Below, piece by piece: positions 42,451-51,739 of a DNA stretch of 64,000 bases. Source of the DNA: an uncultured Eubacterium sp. (lineage in GTDB: Bacteria; Bacillota; Clostridia; Lachnospirales; Lachnospiraceae); assembly GCA_910584245.1 (NCBI GenBank), contig CAJTZF010000009.1:40040-104039 (forward strand). Direction: 5' to 3'. Made by a program: the position numbers and the translations under genes. The notes under the pieces were generated by a model. It did not search any database and had not been told where the DNA came from. It saw only the letters and a list, made by a program, of their open reading frames with translations. The first letter of the stretch is position 1, and each line of letters begins with the position of its first letter.

Positions 42451-43074
42451 TTAACAATAAGAACTAAACAACATGCCGGTATAAATGGACGCTGCATAAG
42501 CATACCCGACATTGTTCCGGTTCAAATGCGCATAGCTAAACACCTTTTTTTCTACATACTCCATCGGGTTCATGCTCATATACTCGCACTTGTTCTTCAG
42601 CTCTTTCATAAACTTTTCCGGCACTTGGAACTCCTTATCCTCCTGAATGCCCAAAAATCCGTCCTTACCTACCGAGAATCCAGCTGCTTTCAACTCCTCC
42701 CCATGCTCTGAAACAAGCATGCGAAGCTCATATCCCGGGCGGGACGGCTGCCTCTTTAGCTCTCCGTACTCATCACTCCGCTGCAAAAGCTTGTTAAAAA
42801 GTTCTACCGCTGTCTCTGCACTCTGTTTTGCATCCTCTGGTTTGCCCTCCAGTGTATTTTGCGCCGCCTCACCCATTTCCATAGACAGCTCCTTTACATC
42901 CAGGGCATATATTTGTGTTTCCGAGGAAAGCCGAATCATGGCCAAAGGATTTGATTTGTTCAGAGACACGATACTTTTATACCTGCTCCTCAACTCCTGC
43001 CGATTGTGTACATTCGTCTTAGGCGATACTTTAGGGATATACCCACCGATAAAATAATTATATGCTTCAACCAT
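42451..43074 (-). CDS. hypothetical protein, unrecognised family
   Basis: A 207-residue soluble protein with no signal peptide or membrane helix. The first 65 residues include a basic segment (NVHNRQELRSRYKSIVSLN). The middle is helical and acidic, and the C-terminal part contains GFSVGKDGFLGI and a Tyr-rich end (YAYAASIYTGMLFSSYC). GGTGG precedes the ATG, and a terminator follows the stop, so the gene is likely real. The look is vaguely like parts of flagellar filament-associated proteins, but I cannot support that. Confidence 0.65.
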   Translation of the reverse strand: MVEAYNYFIGGYIPKVSPKTNVHNRQELRSRYKSIVSLNKSNPLAMIRLSSETQIYALDVKELSMEMGEAAQNTLEGKPEDAKQSAETAVELFNKLLQRSDEYGELKRQPSRPGYELRMLVSEHGEELKAAGFSVGKDGFLGIQEDKEFQVPEKFMKELKNKCEYMSMNPMEYVEKKVFSYAHLNRNNVGYAYAASIYTGMLFSSYC

Positions 43075-43205
43075 GAAATCACCACCGTTCCCCTATTTTT
43101 ATATGAAGCCACAAAGCCTAATATCACAGATTTATTATACTACGTCTACCATAATTTTGCAACAAAAAAATACACAATTTTTTTTAAAAATAAGTGCGCT
43201 TTTTA

Positions 43206-43234
43206 TTGATTTTTTCCACATAATGCATTAAAAT
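43206..43234 (+). promoter_or_regulatory. promoter of the sugar isomerase gene
   Basis: TTGATT (43206-43211), 17 nt, TAAAAT (43229-43234). Confidence 0.6.
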
Positions 43235-43290
43235 AAAGTTATTGATTAGAACTACTTTAACATATTAAATGAAAGGATGGTTTTTAAAAC

Positions 43291-44784
43291 ATGAACAACA
43301 TGCCAGAAATGAAAATCGGAATTGTTGCAGTGAGCCGTGACTGTTTTCCGGAAACACTCTCTGTAAACAGAAGAAAAGCATTGGTGGAGGCTTATGCAAA
43401 AAAATATGATGCAGCTGAAATTTACGAATGTCCGATCTGTATCGTTGAGAGCGAAATTCACATGGTACAGGCTTTAGAGGATATCAAAAAAGCTGGTTGT
43501 AATGCCCTTTGTGTTTACCTCGGAAACTTTGGACCGGAAATTTCTGAAACACTTCTCGCTAAACATTTTGACGGACCTAAGATGTTCGTAGCAGCAGCGG
43601 AGGAGACAGCAAAGGACGGCGGTCTGATCCAGGGCCGTGGAGACGCTTACTGCGGTATGCTGAATGCCAGCTATAACTTAAAGCTTCGCAACATCAACGC
43701 TTATATTCCGGAATATCCGGTTGGAACTGCTGAGGGCTGTGCTGACATGATCCACGAATTTGTACCGATTGCACGCGCCGTTTATGCGCTGAACAATCTC
43801 AAGATCATCAGCTTTGGTCCCCGCCCGCTCAACTTCCTTGCCTGCAATGCACCGATCAAGCAGCTTTATAACATCGGTGTTGAGATCGAGGAGAACTCTG
43901 AGCTTGACCTGTTTGAGTCGTTCAATAACCACGCAGGGGATTCCCGTATCGCCGATGTTGTAAAAGACATGGAAAATGAACTCGGCGCAGGAAATAAAAA
44001 GCCTGAGATTCTTGAAAAGCTTGCCCAGTACGAGCTGACTCTTCTCGACTGGATCGAGGAACACAAAGGATATCGTAAATTTGTTGCTATTGCCGGAAAA
44101 TGCTGGCCTGCATTCCAGACACAGTTCGGTTTCGTTCCATGTTATGTAAACAGCCGTCTGGCAAGCAGAGGAATTCCTGTTTCCTGTGAGGTTGATATTT
44201 ATGGAGCCCTTTCCGAATTTATCGGAACTGTAGTGAGCCAGGATGCTGTTACACTCCTCGACATAAACAATTCCGTACCACAGGATCTGTACGACGAGGA
44301 CATCAAGGGCAAATATGCAAACTACACACTGAAAGATACCTTCATGGGCTTCCACTGCGGCAACACCGCATCCAGCAAGCTCTCCTTCTGCGAGATGAAG
44401 TACCAGATGATTATGGCCCGTTCCCTTCCGATCGAGGTGACAAATGGTACACTCGAGGGTGACATCGCTCCTGGCGATATTACATTCTTCCGCCTTCAGA
44501 GTACAGCAGATACTAAGCTCCGCGCTTATATCGCACACGGCGAAGTTCTTCCGGTTGCTACGAGAAGCTTCGGTTCCATCGGTATCTTTGCCATTCCTGA
44601 GATGGGCAGATTCTACCGTCATGTACTGATTGAGGGCAATTATCCTCACCACGGCGCTGTGGCATTTGGCCATTTTGGAAAGACTTTGTACGAAGTATTC
44701 AAATACATCGGCGTAGAGGTTGATGAAATCGGCTATAACCAGCCTGCTGGCGTTCGGTATCCGACCGAAAACCCATTTGCATAA
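43291..44784 (+). CDS. L-fucose/L-arabinose isomerase family protein
   Basis: A 497-residue aldose-ketose isomerase of the FucI/AraA fold. The N-terminal half is Rossmann-like (MKIGIVAVSRDCFPE, NALCVYLGNFGPEIS). The C-terminal half has CEVDIYGALSEFIGT and FHCGNTASSKL, where a metal ligand His is expected, and a late HHGAVAFGHFGK. It should interconvert a pentose or 6-deoxyhexose with its ketose. The next gene is a xylulokinase, so the product could be a ketopentose. Exact substrate not established. AAAGGATGG precedes the ATG. Confidence 0.8.
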   Translation: MNNMPEMKIGIVAVSRDCFPETLSVNRRKALVEAYAKKYDAAEIYECPICIVESEIHMVQALEDIKKAGCNALCVYLGNFGPEISETLLAKHFDGPKMFVAAAEETAKDGGLIQGRGDAYCGMLNASYNLKLRNINAYIPEYPVGTAEGCADMIHEFVPIARAVYALNNLKIISFGPRPLNFLACNAPIKQLYNIGVEIEENSELDLFESFNNHAGDSRIADVVKDMENELGAGNKKPEILEKLAQYELTLLDWIEEHKGYRKFVAIAGKCWPAFQTQFGFVPCYVNSRLASRGIPVSCEVDIYGALSEFIGTVVSQDAVTLLDINNSVPQDLYDEDIKGKYANYTLKDTFMGFHCGNTASSKLSFCEMKYQMIMARSLPIEVTNGTLEGDIAPGDITFFRLQSTADTKLRAYIAHGEVLPVATRSFGSIGIFAIPEMGRFYRHVLIEGNYPHHGAVAFGHFGKTLYEVFKYIGVEVDEIGYNQPAGVRYPTENPFA

Positions 44785-44802
44785 TTTCATGTAATTTTAT
44801 TG

Positions 44803-44850
44803 TGAGCGACCCTGAGGTCGGCATCCCGCCCCTCCCGGGTCGCTCTTTTC
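44803..44850 (+). terminator. hairpin between isomerase and kinase genes
   Basis: GAGCGACCC pairs with GGGTCGCTC, followed by TTTTC. It may end or reduce transcription into the kinase gene. Confidence 0.65.
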
Positions 44851-44889
44851 ACTTTACGGACTATACTAAATCAAACAGGAGGATTTATT

Positions 44890-46368
44890 ATGTATTACAT
44901 AGGTGTTGACCTTGGTACATCCGCTGTCAAGCTTCTTCTTATGGAAGCGGATGGCACGATTAAAAACATTGTTTCAAAAGAATATCCCTTATCCTTTCCG
45001 AATCCGGGATGGTCAGAGCAAAATCCTGAGGACTGGTGGAACGCGGTAACTGCTGGCATCAAAGAACTTACCGATGGCTTTGACGCGTCCCAGGTAGCCG
45101 GCGTCAGCTTCGGCGGCCAAATGCACGGACTTGTCATTCTGGACAAAGATGACACTGTAATCCGCCCTGCCATCCTTTGGAACGACGGCCGTACAACAAA
45201 GGAAACCAACTACCTCAACGACGTGATCGGAAAGGAAAAACTTTCTGAATACACAGCAAATATCGCTTTTGCCGGCTTTACAGCCCCGAAAATACTTTGG
45301 GTGAAAGAAAATGAGCCTGAGAATTTCGAAAAAATTGAGAAAATCATGCTGCCGAAGGACTACATCGCCTATAAAATGACGGGTGTCCACAGTTGCGACT
45401 ACTCCGATGCCTCCGGCATGCTGCTAATGGATGTGAAAAACAAATGCTGGTCCAAAGAAATGATGGAAATCTGCTCGGTCAAAGAGGAACAGCTCCCAAA
45501 ACTTTTTGAGAGCTTTGAAATTACAGGTTCCCTAACAGAAGCCGCTGCCAAAGAACTTGGACTGACGACTTCCTGCAAAGTTGCCGCCGGCGCCGGGGAC
45601 AATGCTGCCGCTGCTGTCGGCACAGGAACCGTGGGCGATGGCGGATGCAATATTTCTCTCGGTACATCGGGAACAATCTTTATTTCCAGCAAGGAATTCG
45701 GCGTAGATAAATTCAACGCCCTTCACTCCTTCGCCCACGCAGATGGAAATTATCACTTGATGGGCTGTATGCTCAGCGCAGCCTCCTGCAATAAGTGGTG
45801 GATGGATGATATTATAGGAACCAAGGATTACGCGGCAGAGCAAAAACCAATTACGGACGATAAACTCGGAGAGAACAACGTATACTATCTGCCATATTTG
45901 ATGGGTGAGCGCTCCCCTCACAACAATCCGGATGCACGCGCCCTTTTCATCGGCATGTCTATGGATTCCACGAGAGCCGACATGACCCAGGCCGTTTTGG
46001 AAGGCGTGGCATTTGCCATCCGCGATTCCTTTGAGGTAGCAAAGGATCTTGGCATTAAAATAGAGGAAACAAAAATATGCGGTGGCGGCGCCAAAAGCCC
46101 TCTGTGGAGAAAAATTATCGCAAATGTATTGAATATTAAAGTAAATATTATTGAGAGCGAAGAAGGGCCTGGTCTCGGCGGAGCGATGCTGGCTGCTGTA
46201 GCCTGCGGAGAATACAGCTCTGTAGAAGAAGCTGCAGAAAAGATCGTGAAAGTCATCGACACAGTAGAACCGGAAGCTGCACTCGCAGCAAAATATGACA
46301 AAAAATATGCGAAATTTAAGGAGATCTATCCTACTGTAAAAGGTCTGTATGATATGTTCATCCACTAA
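44890..46368 (+). CDS. xylB: xylulokinase (FGGY family)
   Basis: A 492-residue FGGY carbohydrate kinase: YYIGVDLGTSAVKLLLM at the N-terminus, GVSFGGQMHGLVILD (the MHG motif is typical of xylulokinase), and ATP-binding GCNISLGTSGTIF and CGGGAKSPLWRKI. It phosphorylates D-xylulose to feed the pentose phosphate pathway. CAGGAGG precedes the ATG. It lies after a sugar isomerase gene and a possible partial terminator, and 12 nt before a Big2 gene. Confidence 0.93.
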   Translation: MYYIGVDLGTSAVKLLLMEADGTIKNIVSKEYPLSFPNPGWSEQNPEDWWNAVTAGIKELTDGFDASQVAGVSFGGQMHGLVILDKDDTVIRPAILWNDGRTTKETNYLNDVIGKEKLSEYTANIAFAGFTAPKILWVKENEPENFEKIEKIMLPKDYIAYKMTGVHSCDYSDASGMLLMDVKNKCWSKEMMEICSVKEEQLPKLFESFEITGSLTEAAAKELGLTTSCKVAAGAGDNAAAAVGTGTVGDGGCNISLGTSGTIFISSKEFGVDKFNALHSFAHADGNYHLMGCMLSAASCNKWWMDDIIGTKDYAAEQKPITDDKLGENNVYYLPYLMGERSPHNNPDARALFIGMSMDSTRADMTQAVLEGVAFAIRDSFEVAKDLGIKIEETKICGGGAKSPLWRKIIANVLNIKVNIIESEEGPGLGGAMLAAVACGEYSSVEEAAEKIVKVIDTVEPEAALAAKYDKKYAKFKEIYPTVKGLYDMFIH

Positions 46369-46380
46369 AGGAGGAAATCC

Positions 46381-47091
46381 ATGAAAAAATTGCGCTTTCC
46401 TTGCCTGATGCTTGCAGCTGCCCTGGTTGTCTTTTCCCTGTCAGCAGCCGCACCCCTCCGGGCAAAAACAAAGATAACCGTAAAATCCGTTCAAATTAAA
46501 AATGGGAAAAAACGGATAAAACTTCAAAAGGGCGGAACGATACAACTAAAAACATTTGTTCATGTTTCCCCAAATAAAAGTGCTTACAAAAAGGTCATTT
46601 TTTCATCCTCGAATAAAAATGTCATTTCCGTAAGTCCGCGCGGCGTCTTAAAAGCTAGAAAACTCGGAACGGCCAAAATTACTGTAACTTCGAAATCGAA
46701 TCCAAAAAAGAGAGCTCGTATTTCGGTTTCTGTAACAACAGACATACTCGTAAAAAAAATTGTTCTAGACCGTAAATGGATTCATGTGGATGCAGATTCG
46801 GACGAGGAAATCATCCAATTGAAGGTGAAAAAAATTCTGCCCTCCAACGCTAAAAATAAATCCATTAAATGGGATACTGATAATGAAGCTGTGGCGGATA
46901 TCGACAGTGATGGCACAATCGTAATTGGCGAATCCGGCAAAGCAACGATTACCGCTTATGCTGCGGATGAAGGCGGCGCATTTGCCGACTGTACTATCAT
47001 TGTGAGCGGTGACGATTCAGATGACGATGATTACGATTACGACGATGAGGATGATTACGACGAAGATGACGATGAATTCGAATGGTACTAA
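46381..47091 (+). CDS. secreted Big2 protein with acidic tail
   Basis: A 236-residue exported protein. The signal peptide (MLAAALVVFSLSAAAPLRA) is followed by two Big2 domains: the first basic (VIFSSSNKNVISVSP, RKLGTAKITVTS), the second neutral (IKWDTDNEAVADIDSDG, GKATITAYAAD). The end is an almost pure Asp/Glu/Tyr tail. No sorting motif. GGAGG precedes the ATG. It starts 12 nt after xylB, which is unusual for a surface protein. The tail could bind calcium; that is inference. Confidence 0.82.
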   Translation: MKKLRFPCLMLAAALVVFSLSAAAPLRAKTKITVKSVQIKNGKKRIKLQKGGTIQLKTFVHVSPNKSAYKKVIFSSSNKNVISVSPRGVLKARKLGTAKITVTSKSNPKKRARISVSVTTDILVKKIVLDRKWIHVDADSDEEIIQLKVKKILPSNAKNKSIKWDTDNEAVADIDSDGTIVIGESGKATITAYAADEGGAFADCTIIVSGDDSDDDDYDYDDEDDYDEDDDEFEWY

Positions 47092-47127
47092 ACAAGTGTG
47101 CTAAAAAACATGGATATCAAAATAACA

Positions 47128-47174
47128 ACAGGGCTGTGGGCACTGGCGATTGATCGCCAGCACCCACAGCCCTG
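47128..47174. terminator. bidirectional terminator
   Basis: ACAGGGCTGTGGG pairs with CCCACAGCCCTGT and CTGGCGAT with ATCGCCAG, between convergent genes. Confidence 0.85.
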
Positions 47175-47213
47175 TTTCTATCACTTTTACACCATTTACA
47201 AGCATGACTCCGC

Positions 47214-48230
47214 TCACTTATTGTAACCATCCGGATTTTTGCTCTGCCAATTCCACGAATCGGCGCACATCTGACTGATATCGTATTTTGCCTCCCAGCC
47301 AAGCTCCCGTTTAGCTTTTGAACTATCCGCATACATCTCATCCAAATCACCCGGACGCCTCGGCTTGATCTCATATTTTATCTCGTGCCCACATGCTTTC
47401 TCATAAGCGTGGACTACATCCAGAACGCTGTAGCCATTTCCCGTCCCAAGATTATAAATACGCACATCCGGACTCCCAGACAGTTTTTCAACCGCCTTGA
47501 CATGGCCGACAGCCAGATCAACAACGTGAATATAGTCACGGACGCCCGTTCCATCATGCGTCTTGTAATCATCACCGAATACGCCAAGACATTCCCGTTT
47601 TCCGACTGCGACCTGGGATACATAGGGAACAAGGTTGTTTGGGATCCCCTTTGGATCCTCTCCGATGCGGCCGCTCTTATGTGCCCCTATCGGGTTGAAA
47701 TAGCGCAACAGTATAACACTCCACTCCGAATCAGCCGTGTGAAGATCCGTAAGAATCTGTTCCTGCATCCACTTCGTCCAGCCATAGGGATTTGTCGGAG
47801 AACCTTTCGGACACTCCTCCGTGATCGGAATAAATGCCGGCTCCCCATACACTGTAGCGGAAGAACTGAAAATTATTTTTTTAACACCGTGGTTTCGCAT
47901 GCAGTCGACCAAATGAAGCGTTCCCGTTAAATTGTTGTGATAATACTCGATCGGTTTTGCCACAGATTCTCCTACCGCCTTCAATCCAGCAAAATGAATC
48001 ACCGCATCTACCTCCTCTTTCTCAAACACGGCGTCCAAACTTTCCCGGTCCAATAAATCCACTTCATAAAATGCTGCTTTCTTCCCCGCGAGCTCTTCTA
48101 CCCGCTCTACTGCCTCCTGGCTCGAATTATAGAGGTTATCCACAATAACAACCTCATGCCCATTCTCTAACAATTCTACGCAAGTGTGGCTTCCAATGTA
48201 ACCAGCACCCCCAGTAACTAATATTTTCAT
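47214..48230 (-). CDS. galE: UDP-glucose 4-epimerase
   Basis: A 338-residue short-chain dehydrogenase-type epimerase. It has NAD site VTGGAGYIGSHT, the active site with SSSATVYG and the Tyr-x3-Lys in PYGWTKW, and RYFNPIGAH, all standard for GalE. It interconverts UDP-galactose and UDP-glucose in the Leloir pathway. GGGG precedes the ATG. galK lies 6 kb away on the same strand, with two surface-protein genes between them. Confidence 0.95.
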   Translation of the reverse strand: MKILVTGGAGYIGSHTCVELLENGHEVVIVDNLYNSSQEAVERVEELAGKKAAFYEVDLLDRESLDAVFEKEEVDAVIHFAGLKAVGESVAKPIEYYHNNLTGTLHLVDCMRNHGVKKIIFSSSATVYGEPAFIPITEECPKGSPTNPYGWTKWMQEQILTDLHTADSEWSVILLRYFNPIGAHKSGRIGEDPKGIPNNLVPYVSQVAVGKRECLGVFGDDYKTHDGTGVRDYIHVVDLAVGHVKAVEKLSGSPDVRIYNLGTGNGYSVLDVVHAYEKACGHEIKYEIKPRRPGDLDEMYADSSKAKRELGWEAKYDISQMCADSWNWQSKNPDGYNK

Positions 48231-48303
48231 TTCATACCCCTTTTCTCATTGTTTTATACTATTGTTTAGTGAAACATTGGTTATTTGATTATATACATAA
48301 AAA

Positions 48304-48353
48304 CAATTTGTGTCAAGCTGCAGCCTTATTATGCTGCGCATAGACACAAATTG
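48304..48353 (-). terminator. terminator of the 1016-residue Big2 protein gene
   Basis: CAATTTGTGTC (minus strand, 48343-48353) pairs with GACACAAATTG (48304-48314), with an inner GCAGC/GCTGC hairpin, then TTTTT. Confidence 0.85.
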
Positions 48354-48391
48354 CTATTTCAAACCATTATGCTTGCTAAGACGGCGGCGTT

Positions 48392-51300
48392 TTACGGCGC
48401 GCTTTCCGTACTTTTCACGCGTTCAACCGTTATCTTAGATATGACTAGCCCTTCAATCTTTACACCCCACTGTGCCTTTAGCGTAATACGGTTGCATTCA
48501 CGGTCCTTAGCTGTAACCTCGACAGTACCGGTATATGAACCATCCGCATTCTTTTTCGGATCTAGGAAGGTTGAAGAGTTTTCTACAAAATCGCCGGATC
48601 CCTCGGAACCTGCCGGCGTCGTCCATATCCTGAAATCATTGGACCCCCAGGAAGGACCGGAAATTGTCACTCTCAGCGTTTCTCCAGGTGAAACCGTCAT
48701 CGGAATCGGAAAATACATAAAGGTAGACTCACCTTCCCCTGTCCGCGTATCATTTATCGAAATTGTATCGGTATCAATATCGTAAGATCCACATTCACTT
48801 GGGTCAATGCGTACTCCTGACAATGCGACCTCTTTCACCGGATTTTCCGTCGGTATTGGTGTCGGCAGCAGATCAGACGCAGAATTACTGCTCACTTTCC
48901 CCGCTTCGGTCCAGGTGACCGAACACAAATTCAAATGCAGGACAGGCCGAACACCGCCGCCGGTATTCACTGCGATAAATCCCGAATAATCCGTAAATCC
49001 CTCGCTTCCGACATAAGCGGCCTTAAACGGCAGACTTCCCGGAGAGCGCAGCCACCACCAGCCGTTATCCGCATACTCTTCACTGTCGTTTGACCAAACA
49101 TCTTTCCCTAACGCATAAGCTGAGTTTTTCGCTTGCCTTGAACCGGATGTTTTATCATAATGAATCGCAAATCCATAATCTTTATATTTTGCCTCGTCTG
49201 CGGATAATAAATACACCTTATCTGACGTATCCGCTCCACCCTCCGTCGCATATTGCGGATTCTTCTCTGTCGAAACGGTTGTCTGCAAAATAGCTCTCTG
49301 CTCCTCGTCCGTAAAAGCGCTGGAGAAAAACTCTCCATTCAGCCACTTCCGGATACTGCTGTTCTCCCATGTCATCGAGTCGCAGTTATCGGCATGATAC
49401 GGCTGGGTATCCAGGTTCTGGTCAGCCACCAAAAACGCATCATCGCCATCTACAGACAGCACGCGCCATTTAATCGGCTCTTTCTTATAATACGCGCCAC
49501 CCTGGTATATCATTACCGTTTCATCTGAATCTGTGTACTCGTTACCTTCCACTGGACTTGCTGGCGCCTGCTTCGGCGTATACGCACTCTGATAGTAGGA
49601 GCCAAAAGTAATGCAATCCCATGTAACCTCTTCGCCTACTGCAGTTGGACCGTTGATCCCATGCGGCCCTGGTTCCCTTGTCATAATCGGCAACGGCGGC
49701 TCTGTAGGAGCCACTGTCGGCGTCGGCGTTGGAACCGGTGCCGGAGACGGATTTAAGTCATCTGGCGTCGGGTTTTCCTTATTGCTAAAAATCATAGATT
49801 TTACTGTGATCGTAATCGTGCTGCCCTCCTGCATTTCATTCGGGTTAAAGATCTGGAATCCCCGGATGCAGCCTCCCACACAATCATTTGTCACGGCAAA
49901 AACAAGTGTTTTTTCTTCTTGTGATTCTGTAATTTTCTTGCCCCAGTCCGGATGCTTTCCGCTATCTGCATCATATAGGGCATGACCAAGGTTACCGCCC
50001 TCGCATGTATAGGTAAGAACAACGGATTTATAATTACTGTTATTATTCTGCACATTATCCGGCAGATAGAAATTTAGTGCCGCAAACTGCTTCGAAAAAG
50101 TAATTGTAATCGAACCATCTGGATTATTGACAACGCTGGCTCCATCTGGCATTTCATTTTTAAAAGCCCCTTCCGCTGTCAAATCAATATATTTCACTGG
50201 CGGTGCCGTTTCTCCTGGCTTTTCACTTCCTGGAATTGCAGAGACGGATGGCGCCTGGCTTACACCTGGCTGCTGGCTCCCTCCCGGTTTCTGGCTTACT
50301 CCCGGCAACTGGCTCTGTCCTGGTTTCTGACTTGCGCCCGGCAACTGGCTCTGTCCCGGTTTCTGGCTTACTCCCGGCAACTGGCTCTCTCCTGGTTTCT
50401 GGCTTGCGCCCGGCTGCTCGCTCACCGACGGTACCCCGCTCGCTTCTGGCGGTGAAGTTGGACAAATGGTAGGTCGCGATTCTGCAAACAAAATACCCGA
50501 GATCGTAATTGTAATGGACTGGCCAGCTTGCATCTCATTCGGGTTAAAAATCTGCAATCCCCGGATACAGCCTCCCACACAATCGTCAGTTACTTCCAGC
50601 CATAACGTATTCTCATCCGGCGATTCCTGAATTTTGCTTCCCCAGTCAGGATGCTTGCCAGCGGAAGGATTTGCCGCTCCCTCCATCTGCGCATCGTACA
50701 GGGCATGGCCTAAATTTCCGCCTGTACTCTTGTATATAAACTGTATGTACTTATAATTGCTATAATAATTCTGTGCATTGTCCGGCAAATAAAAATTTAC
50801 CGTAGAATATTGCTGTGTAAATGTAATGGTAACGGTTCCATCCTCATTCCAGACAATATCATTTTCTGAAAGTCCCTCTGTATGGATCAAATTCTTATCT
50901 TTCAGGTCAAAATAGCAAAAAGGCTCTGCCGTTGTTGCGGGCCGGTCATATTTAGGTGTCGGGGATGCGACAGGCACTTCCGACGCCGGGGGCATAACAC
51001 TGCCTCCCGCTGGTGCGATCGATTCCGGAACGACCTGCGGCTGCTGTCCGTCTCCGCTATTCGGCTGCTCTTCCTGGCTCTTTTTTAGCACGACCTGGAT
51101 CTTGCACACCGCCTTCTTTTTCGTTCCTTTTACTTTTGCGGTAATTTTTGCCGTCCCAAGCTTCCGCGCCTTCACTACGCCCTTCTTAGAAACACTGGCG
51201 ACTTTTTTATTACTGCTTTTCCACGTAATCTTTTTCTGCGTCGTCTTTTTTGGCTTAAAAGAAGCCTTCAGTTTCAAGCTTTTCCCTTTTTGTAATTTAT

Positions 51301-51442
51301 ATGTTGAATGGTTCAGTACTATTTTTTTTAGTTTTACCTTTTTCTTCCGAGCAAAACTGACTGTTGTCCCCATCGGAAAAATAAGCGTAAGCACCATCAA
51401 CATAATTGAGAACCATGCTATCTGTCTTTTCCCATTTTTCAT
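48392..51442 (-). CDS. large secreted Big2 protein with two CBM-like domains and hexapeptide linkers
   Basis: A 1016-residue exported protein. The signal peptide (IAWFSIMLMVLTLIFPMG) is followed by a basic Big2 domain (ITWKSSNKKVASVS), then two homologous beta domains (about 170-320 and 415-555) sharing NFYLPDN, GGNLGHALYDA, DDCVGGCIRG and QIFNPNEMQ. Between them are Ser-Gln-x-Pro-Gly hexapeptides. A DUF6273-like domain (about 600-840; WWWLRSPGS, GGVRPVLHLN) and a C-terminal beta domain follow. The ATG at 51442 follows GGAGAG. Probably binds carbohydrate at the cell surface; inferred. Confidence 0.82.
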   Translation of the reverse strand: MKNGKRQIAWFSIMLMVLTLIFPMGTTVSFARKKKVKLKKIVLNHSTYKLQKGKSLKLKASFKPKKTTQKKITWKSSNKKVASVSKKGVVKARKLGTAKITAKVKGTKKKAVCKIQVVLKKSQEEQPNSGDGQQPQVVPESIAPAGGSVMPPASEVPVASPTPKYDRPATTAEPFCYFDLKDKNLIHTEGLSENDIVWNEDGTVTITFTQQYSTVNFYLPDNAQNYYSNYKYIQFIYKSTGGNLGHALYDAQMEGAANPSAGKHPDWGSKIQESPDENTLWLEVTDDCVGGCIRGLQIFNPNEMQAGQSITITISGILFAESRPTICPTSPPEASGVPSVSEQPGASQKPGESQLPGVSQKPGQSQLPGASQKPGQSQLPGVSQKPGGSQQPGVSQAPSVSAIPGSEKPGETAPPVKYIDLTAEGAFKNEMPDGASVVNNPDGSITITFSKQFAALNFYLPDNVQNNNSNYKSVVLTYTCEGGNLGHALYDADSGKHPDWGKKITESQEEKTLVFAVTNDCVGGCIRGFQIFNPNEMQEGSTITITVKSMIFSNKENPTPDDLNPSPAPVPTPTPTVAPTEPPLPIMTREPGPHGINGPTAVGEEVTWDCITFGSYYQSAYTPKQAPASPVEGNEYTDSDETVMIYQGGAYYKKEPIKWRVLSVDGDDAFLVADQNLDTQPYHADNCDSMTWENSSIRKWLNGEFFSSAFTDEEQRAILQTTVSTEKNPQYATEGGADTSDKVYLLSADEAKYKDYGFAIHYDKTSGSRQAKNSAYALGKDVWSNDSEEYADNGWWWLRSPGSLPFKAAYVGSEGFTDYSGFIAVNTGGGVRPVLHLNLCSVTWTEAGKVSSNSASDLLPTPIPTENPVKEVALSGVRIDPSECGSYDIDTDTISINDTRTGEGESTFMYFPIPMTVSPGETLRVTISGPSWGSNDFRIWTTPAGSEGSGDFVENSSTFLDPKKNADGSYTGTVEVTAKDRECNRITLKAQWGVKIEGLVISKITVERVKSTESAP
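50231..50440 (-). repeat. 18-bp tandem repeats encoding SQxPGx
   Basis: About ten tandem hexapeptide units of the form Ser-Gln-(Lys/Leu/Gln)-Pro-Gly-x, with Lys and Leu alternating in the middle units. In DNA they appear as repeated CTGGC-rich 18-mers. They form a flexible linker between the two CBM-like domains. Confidence 0.85.
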
Positions 51443-51640
51443 GAGATACTCTCCATTCTGAAGCGCCATATCCGGGGAGGCATTATACTGCGTATTATTT
51501 GCGACGCTTCTGTTCAAATAATACCTTTTCTCCCTATTATCAACTTCTTATAATTTATAACATATTCTAATCAAAATTTCAAGAATATATGGATGAATTA
51601 CACATAAAAATATGTAAAATTATTTTTTATAAAAAATTAG

Positions 51641-51669
51641 TTGATAACCCCGTAGGAATCATTTATAAT
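51641..51669 (+). promoter_or_regulatory. promoter of the GH98 gene
   Basis: TTGATA (51641-51646), 17 nt, TATAAT (51664-51669). The rest of the 51443-51739 gap is AT-rich, with no other feature that I can support. Confidence 0.78.
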
Positions 51670-51739
51670 TGGAACGAAGAATGACTGTCTTTTGACTATT
51701 ATTTTTGACAATGAATTATCAAAAAAATAAGGAGGTATA

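Noticed and set aside
43678..44790. Long minus-strand frame antisense to the sugar isomerase (370 codons)
   Set aside because: It is a shadow of the plus-strand gene; no motif, no ribosome site, and the plus-strand product is a clear family member.
45532..46365. Minus-strand frame antisense to xylB (277 codons)
   Set aside because: A shadow; the translated product is Cys/Phe-rich without domains, while xylB has all kinase motifs.
50231..50440. Short regular repeats as a possible CRISPR array
   Set aside because: Units are 18 bp, contiguous without spacers, in frame within a gene, and encode a Pro-rich linker.
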